Positions 7,310 to 8,951 of a DNA stretch of 8,951 nucleotides are shown in pieces (positions within the stretch are counted from its first letter, which is position 1; each line of letters opens with the position of its first letter). Below the pieces are notes generated by a model. The model was not told where the DNA came from and did no database searches. It saw nothing but the letters and a program-made list of their open reading frames with translations. Source of the stretch: Bacteroidota bacterium (lineage in GTDB: Bacteria > Bacteroidota > Bacteroidia > UKL13-3). The position numbers were made by a program, and so were the translations under genes. The stretch lies in contig VEQB01000070.1 in NCBI GenBank assembly GCA_018883485.1, forward strand, positions 1 through 8,951, written 5' to 3'.

Positions 7310-7921
7310 ATGCAAATTACCCTTGAAGATATTCTAGGCTTCGACAAACAATACCGTACCAATTTAATAAATGGGTTAAGTGGTATTAAATCTGCCTTTT
7401 TAATTGGTACTACAAACGCAAATGCGCAACATAATCTAGCCATTTTTTCTAATGTAGTTCATATTGGTGCAAACCCGCCCTTACTTGGCTTTATACATAG
7501 ACCAGTATCAGTTGAAAAGCACACTTATGAAAACATAAAAGCCAATGGAAAATTTACTCTTAACCATGTGCCAGAAGCGCTTTACAAGGCAGCCCATCAA
7601 AGCTCTGCTAGATTTGATAGGAGTACTAGCGAATTTGAGGCTTGTGGTTTTACACCCTGGTTTTCAGAAAAACATTTGGCTCCCTATGTATCAGAAAGTC
7701 CAATAAAAATTGGCTTGAACCTAGAAGAAGAAATAGAAATAAAATCCAATCAAACGCTTCTTATAATTGGAAGGGTGCAAGAGATTTGGATAGCCGAACA
7801 ATTGCTACATGCAGATGGATTTATAGAAATTAACAAAGCGCAAACTGCCTTGGTGCATGGATTAGAAACATACTTTAAACCATCATTCATAGAGAGACTT
7901 CCTTATGCCAAGGCAAATTAG
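7310..7921 (+). CDS. Flavin reductase-family protein (FMN-binding split barrel)
   Basis: The 203-residue product resembles the DIM6/NtaB-type flavin reductase family, whose members bind FMN in a split beta-barrel and reduce flavin with NAD(P)H or act as flavoproteins themselves. Supporting segments are the FMN-binding strand and loop NLAIFSNVVHIGANPPLLGF at about 42-61, the RPVSVEKHTYENIKANGKF segment at 64-82 (a family-typical T..NI...G.F pattern), and a later strand LLIIGRVQEIW at 150-160. No signal peptide is present, so it is cytoplasmic. It follows the SDR homologue by 5 nt and almost certainly shares its transcript. Which enzyme it supplies with reduced flavin is not known; the upstream FAD oxidoreductase is one candidate. 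As I recall, similar SDR/flavin-reductase pairs occur near photolyase/cryptochrome genes in marine Bacteroidota, but none is visible here. Confidence 0.88.
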   Translation: MQITLEDILGFDKQYRTNLINGLSGIKSAFLIGTTNANAQHNLAIFSNVVHIGANPPLLGFIHRPVSVEKHTYENIKANGKFTLNHVPEALYKAAHQSSARFDRSTSEFEACGFTPWFSEKHLAPYVSESPIKIGLNLEEEIEIKSNQTLLIIGRVQEIWIAEQLLHADGFIEINKAQTALVHGLETYFKPSFIERLPYAKAN

Positions 7922-7955
7922 GTATTTATTAGCAATGAATAAACCATATTGCACC

Positions 7956-8618
7956 ATGAAGCAACACTTGATTATTATAGCCAGCATGCTTATGTTTACC
8001 ATTTCTTGTGAGGCTCAAACAAAGAAAAAGAAAACAGAGAATTCGCAATCTAATTTAAAAGAAACAACAATGGATAGTTTACAAAATGAAGAAGCCATTT
8101 TTGGCGCAGGCTGTTTTTGGTGTGTTGAAGCCATATTTCAGCGCGTGCCAGGTGTAGTTAAAATTGAATCTGGCTATAGTGGAGGAACAACAGAGAACCC
8201 AACTTACAAAGAAGTTTGTACTGGCGCTACAGGACATGCAGAAGTGATTAAATTAAGTTATGATGCTAAACAGGTAAGCTACGAAACTTTGTTATCTGTA
8301 TTTTGGCAAACCCATGACCCAACAACTTTAAACAGGCAAGGTGGAGATGAAGGCACGCAATACCGCTCTGCAGTATTTTATAAGAATGAAGCACAAAAAG
8401 AAAGTGCAGAAAGATTGAAAGCAGAATTAGATAAGAGCGGTGCATTTAAAAATCCTATTGTTACAGAAATTTCGCCACTTACCAATTATTATCCTGCAGA
8501 GGATTACCACCAAAATTATTACAATCAGAACAGCGAGCAATCTTATTGTCAATTTGTAATTGCACCTAAACTAGAAAAGTTTGAGAAAGTATTTGGGGAG
8601 CAGTTTAGAAAGAAATAG
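7956..8618 (+). CDS. msrA: Peptide-methionine (S)-S-oxide reductase MsrA, exported
   Basis: MsrA reduces the S epimer of methionine sulfoxide in proteins, repairing oxidative damage. The catalytic motif GCFWC lies at residues 52-56 of the preferred 220-residue product, with nucleophile C53. GYSGGTTENPTY and GATGHAEVI (substrate pocket) and the DPTTLNRQGGDEGTQYRSAVFY segment follow, and C198 in SYCQFVIAP is the likely resolving Cys. I chose the ATG at 7956 because it gives a clear signal sequence (MKQHLIIIASMLMFTISC) with a likely lipidation Cys at residue 18, followed by a Lys-rich linker. The open frame extends to an ATG at 7905, inside the preceding gene, and to one at 7935, but these would put extra residues ahead of the hydrophobic core. 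A start at 8070 would give a cytosolic form. The lipobox is not perfect (T-I-S-C), so a cleaved periplasmic form is also possible. Thioredoxin-like recycling partners are not nearby. Confidence 0.95.
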   Translation: MKQHLIIIASMLMFTISCEAQTKKKKTENSQSNLKETTMDSLQNEEAIFGAGCFWCVEAIFQRVPGVVKIESGYSGGTTENPTYKEVCTGATGHAEVIKLSYDAKQVSYETLLSVFWQTHDPTTLNRQGGDEGTQYRSAVFYKNEAQKESAERLKAELDKSGAFKNPIVTEISPLTNYYPAEDYHQNYYNQNSEQSYCQFVIAPKLEKFEKVFGEQFRKK

Positions 8619-8620
8619 GT

Positions 8621-8951
8621 ATGCAAGAAATTGTAAATTATCAAAGAGCATTTTTTGAAACAGGCGCAACGTTTGCTATCCAATTTAGGATACAACAACT
8701 CATAAAGTTAAAGGCAGCGTTAAAGGCTGAAGAAGCTTTATTAGCAGAAGCAATTTATGCAGATTTTAAAAAATCTTCGTTTGATAATTTTAGCAATGAA
8801 TTGGCCTTGTTATTTTTAGATATAGACGAAGCCATTGCAAAAATAAAAGATTGGGCTAAGCCTAAAAGAGTTAGTACCAATTTAATAAACCTACCTGGTA
8901 GCAGTTATATCTACCCAGAGCCTTTAGGTGTTTGTTTGGTGATTGGTGCAT
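8621..8951 (+). CDS. Aldehyde dehydrogenase, class 3-like (3'-truncated by window edge)
   Basis: The frame opens with ATG at 8621, two bases after the msrA stop, and stays open for 110 codons to the right edge, so only the N-terminal part is present. The translation shows the helical N-terminus of a class 3 (ALDH3-type) NAD(P)-dependent aldehyde dehydrogenase: RIQQLIKLKAAL, then EAIYADFKKSSFD, NELALLFLDIDEAI and KIKDWAKPKRV, followed by YIYPEPLGVCLVIGA, which leads into the Rossmann strand where family members continue with PWNYP. The catalytic Cys and Glu lie beyond the window and cannot be checked. The family oxidises medium- and long-chain or aromatic aldehydes to acids. The two-base gap to msrA suggests co-transcription; both could help deal with oxidative damage products, but that is inference. 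Confidence 0.9.
   Translation, partial: MQEIVNYQRAFFETGATFAIQFRIQQLIKLKAALKAEEALLAEAIYADFKKSSFDNFSNELALLFLDIDEAIAKIKDWAKPKRVSTNLINLPGSSYIYPEPLGVCLVIGA

Noticed and set aside
7642..7833. Second plus-strand frame of 63 codons
   Set aside because: Out-of-frame shadow of the flavin reductase gene, with no domain or start context of its own.

Overview
This is a gene-dense, visibly AT-rich stretch of chromosome, most likely from a member of the Bacteroidota. The reasons are the Bacteroidota-type SecA (extra segment in the preprotein cross-linking region, SEC-C zinc tail), a small secreted SPOR-domain protein of a type common in that phylum, general lack of Shine-Dalgarno sequences, and a secreted MsrA with a short Lys-rich linker. 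The assignment rests on protein character only; no rRNA or other marker is present.

Layout: all nine genes lie on the + strand, packed with gaps of at most about 34 nt and three overlaps if the longest msrA reading is used. In order: (1) secA, cut off at its 5' end by the window edge; (2) deoC, deoxyribose-phosphate aldolase; (3) a small exported SPOR-domain protein, overlapping deoC by 4 nt; (4) a fumarylacetoacetate hydrolase-family enzyme; (5) a class I SAM methyltransferase; (6) an FAD-dependent oxidoreductase of the geranylgeranyl-reductase/monooxygenase type, overlapping the methyltransferase by 11 nt; (7) an atypical short-chain dehydrogenase/reductase (SDR) homologue lacking the catalytic Tyr and Ser; (8) a flavin reductase-family FMN-binding protein; (9) an exported peptide-methionine sulfoxide reductase A; and then the 5' part of a class 3-like aldehyde dehydrogenase, cut off by the right edge. 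No RNA genes, mobile elements, CRISPR arrays, convincing promoters or terminators were seen, and no intergenic gap exceeds about 35 nt.

Functionally the run looks like a mix of housekeeping (protein export, nucleoside catabolism, envelope, oxidative repair) and two small enzyme pairs that may act together: methyltransferase plus FAD oxidoreductase (a tailoring pair for a small molecule, possibly lipid- or polyketide-derived) and SDR plus flavin reductase (a flavin/redox pair). I do not see a clear new defence, mobile or signalling system. The most interesting item is the SDR homologue with Ile where the catalytic Tyr should be, next to a flavin reductase.
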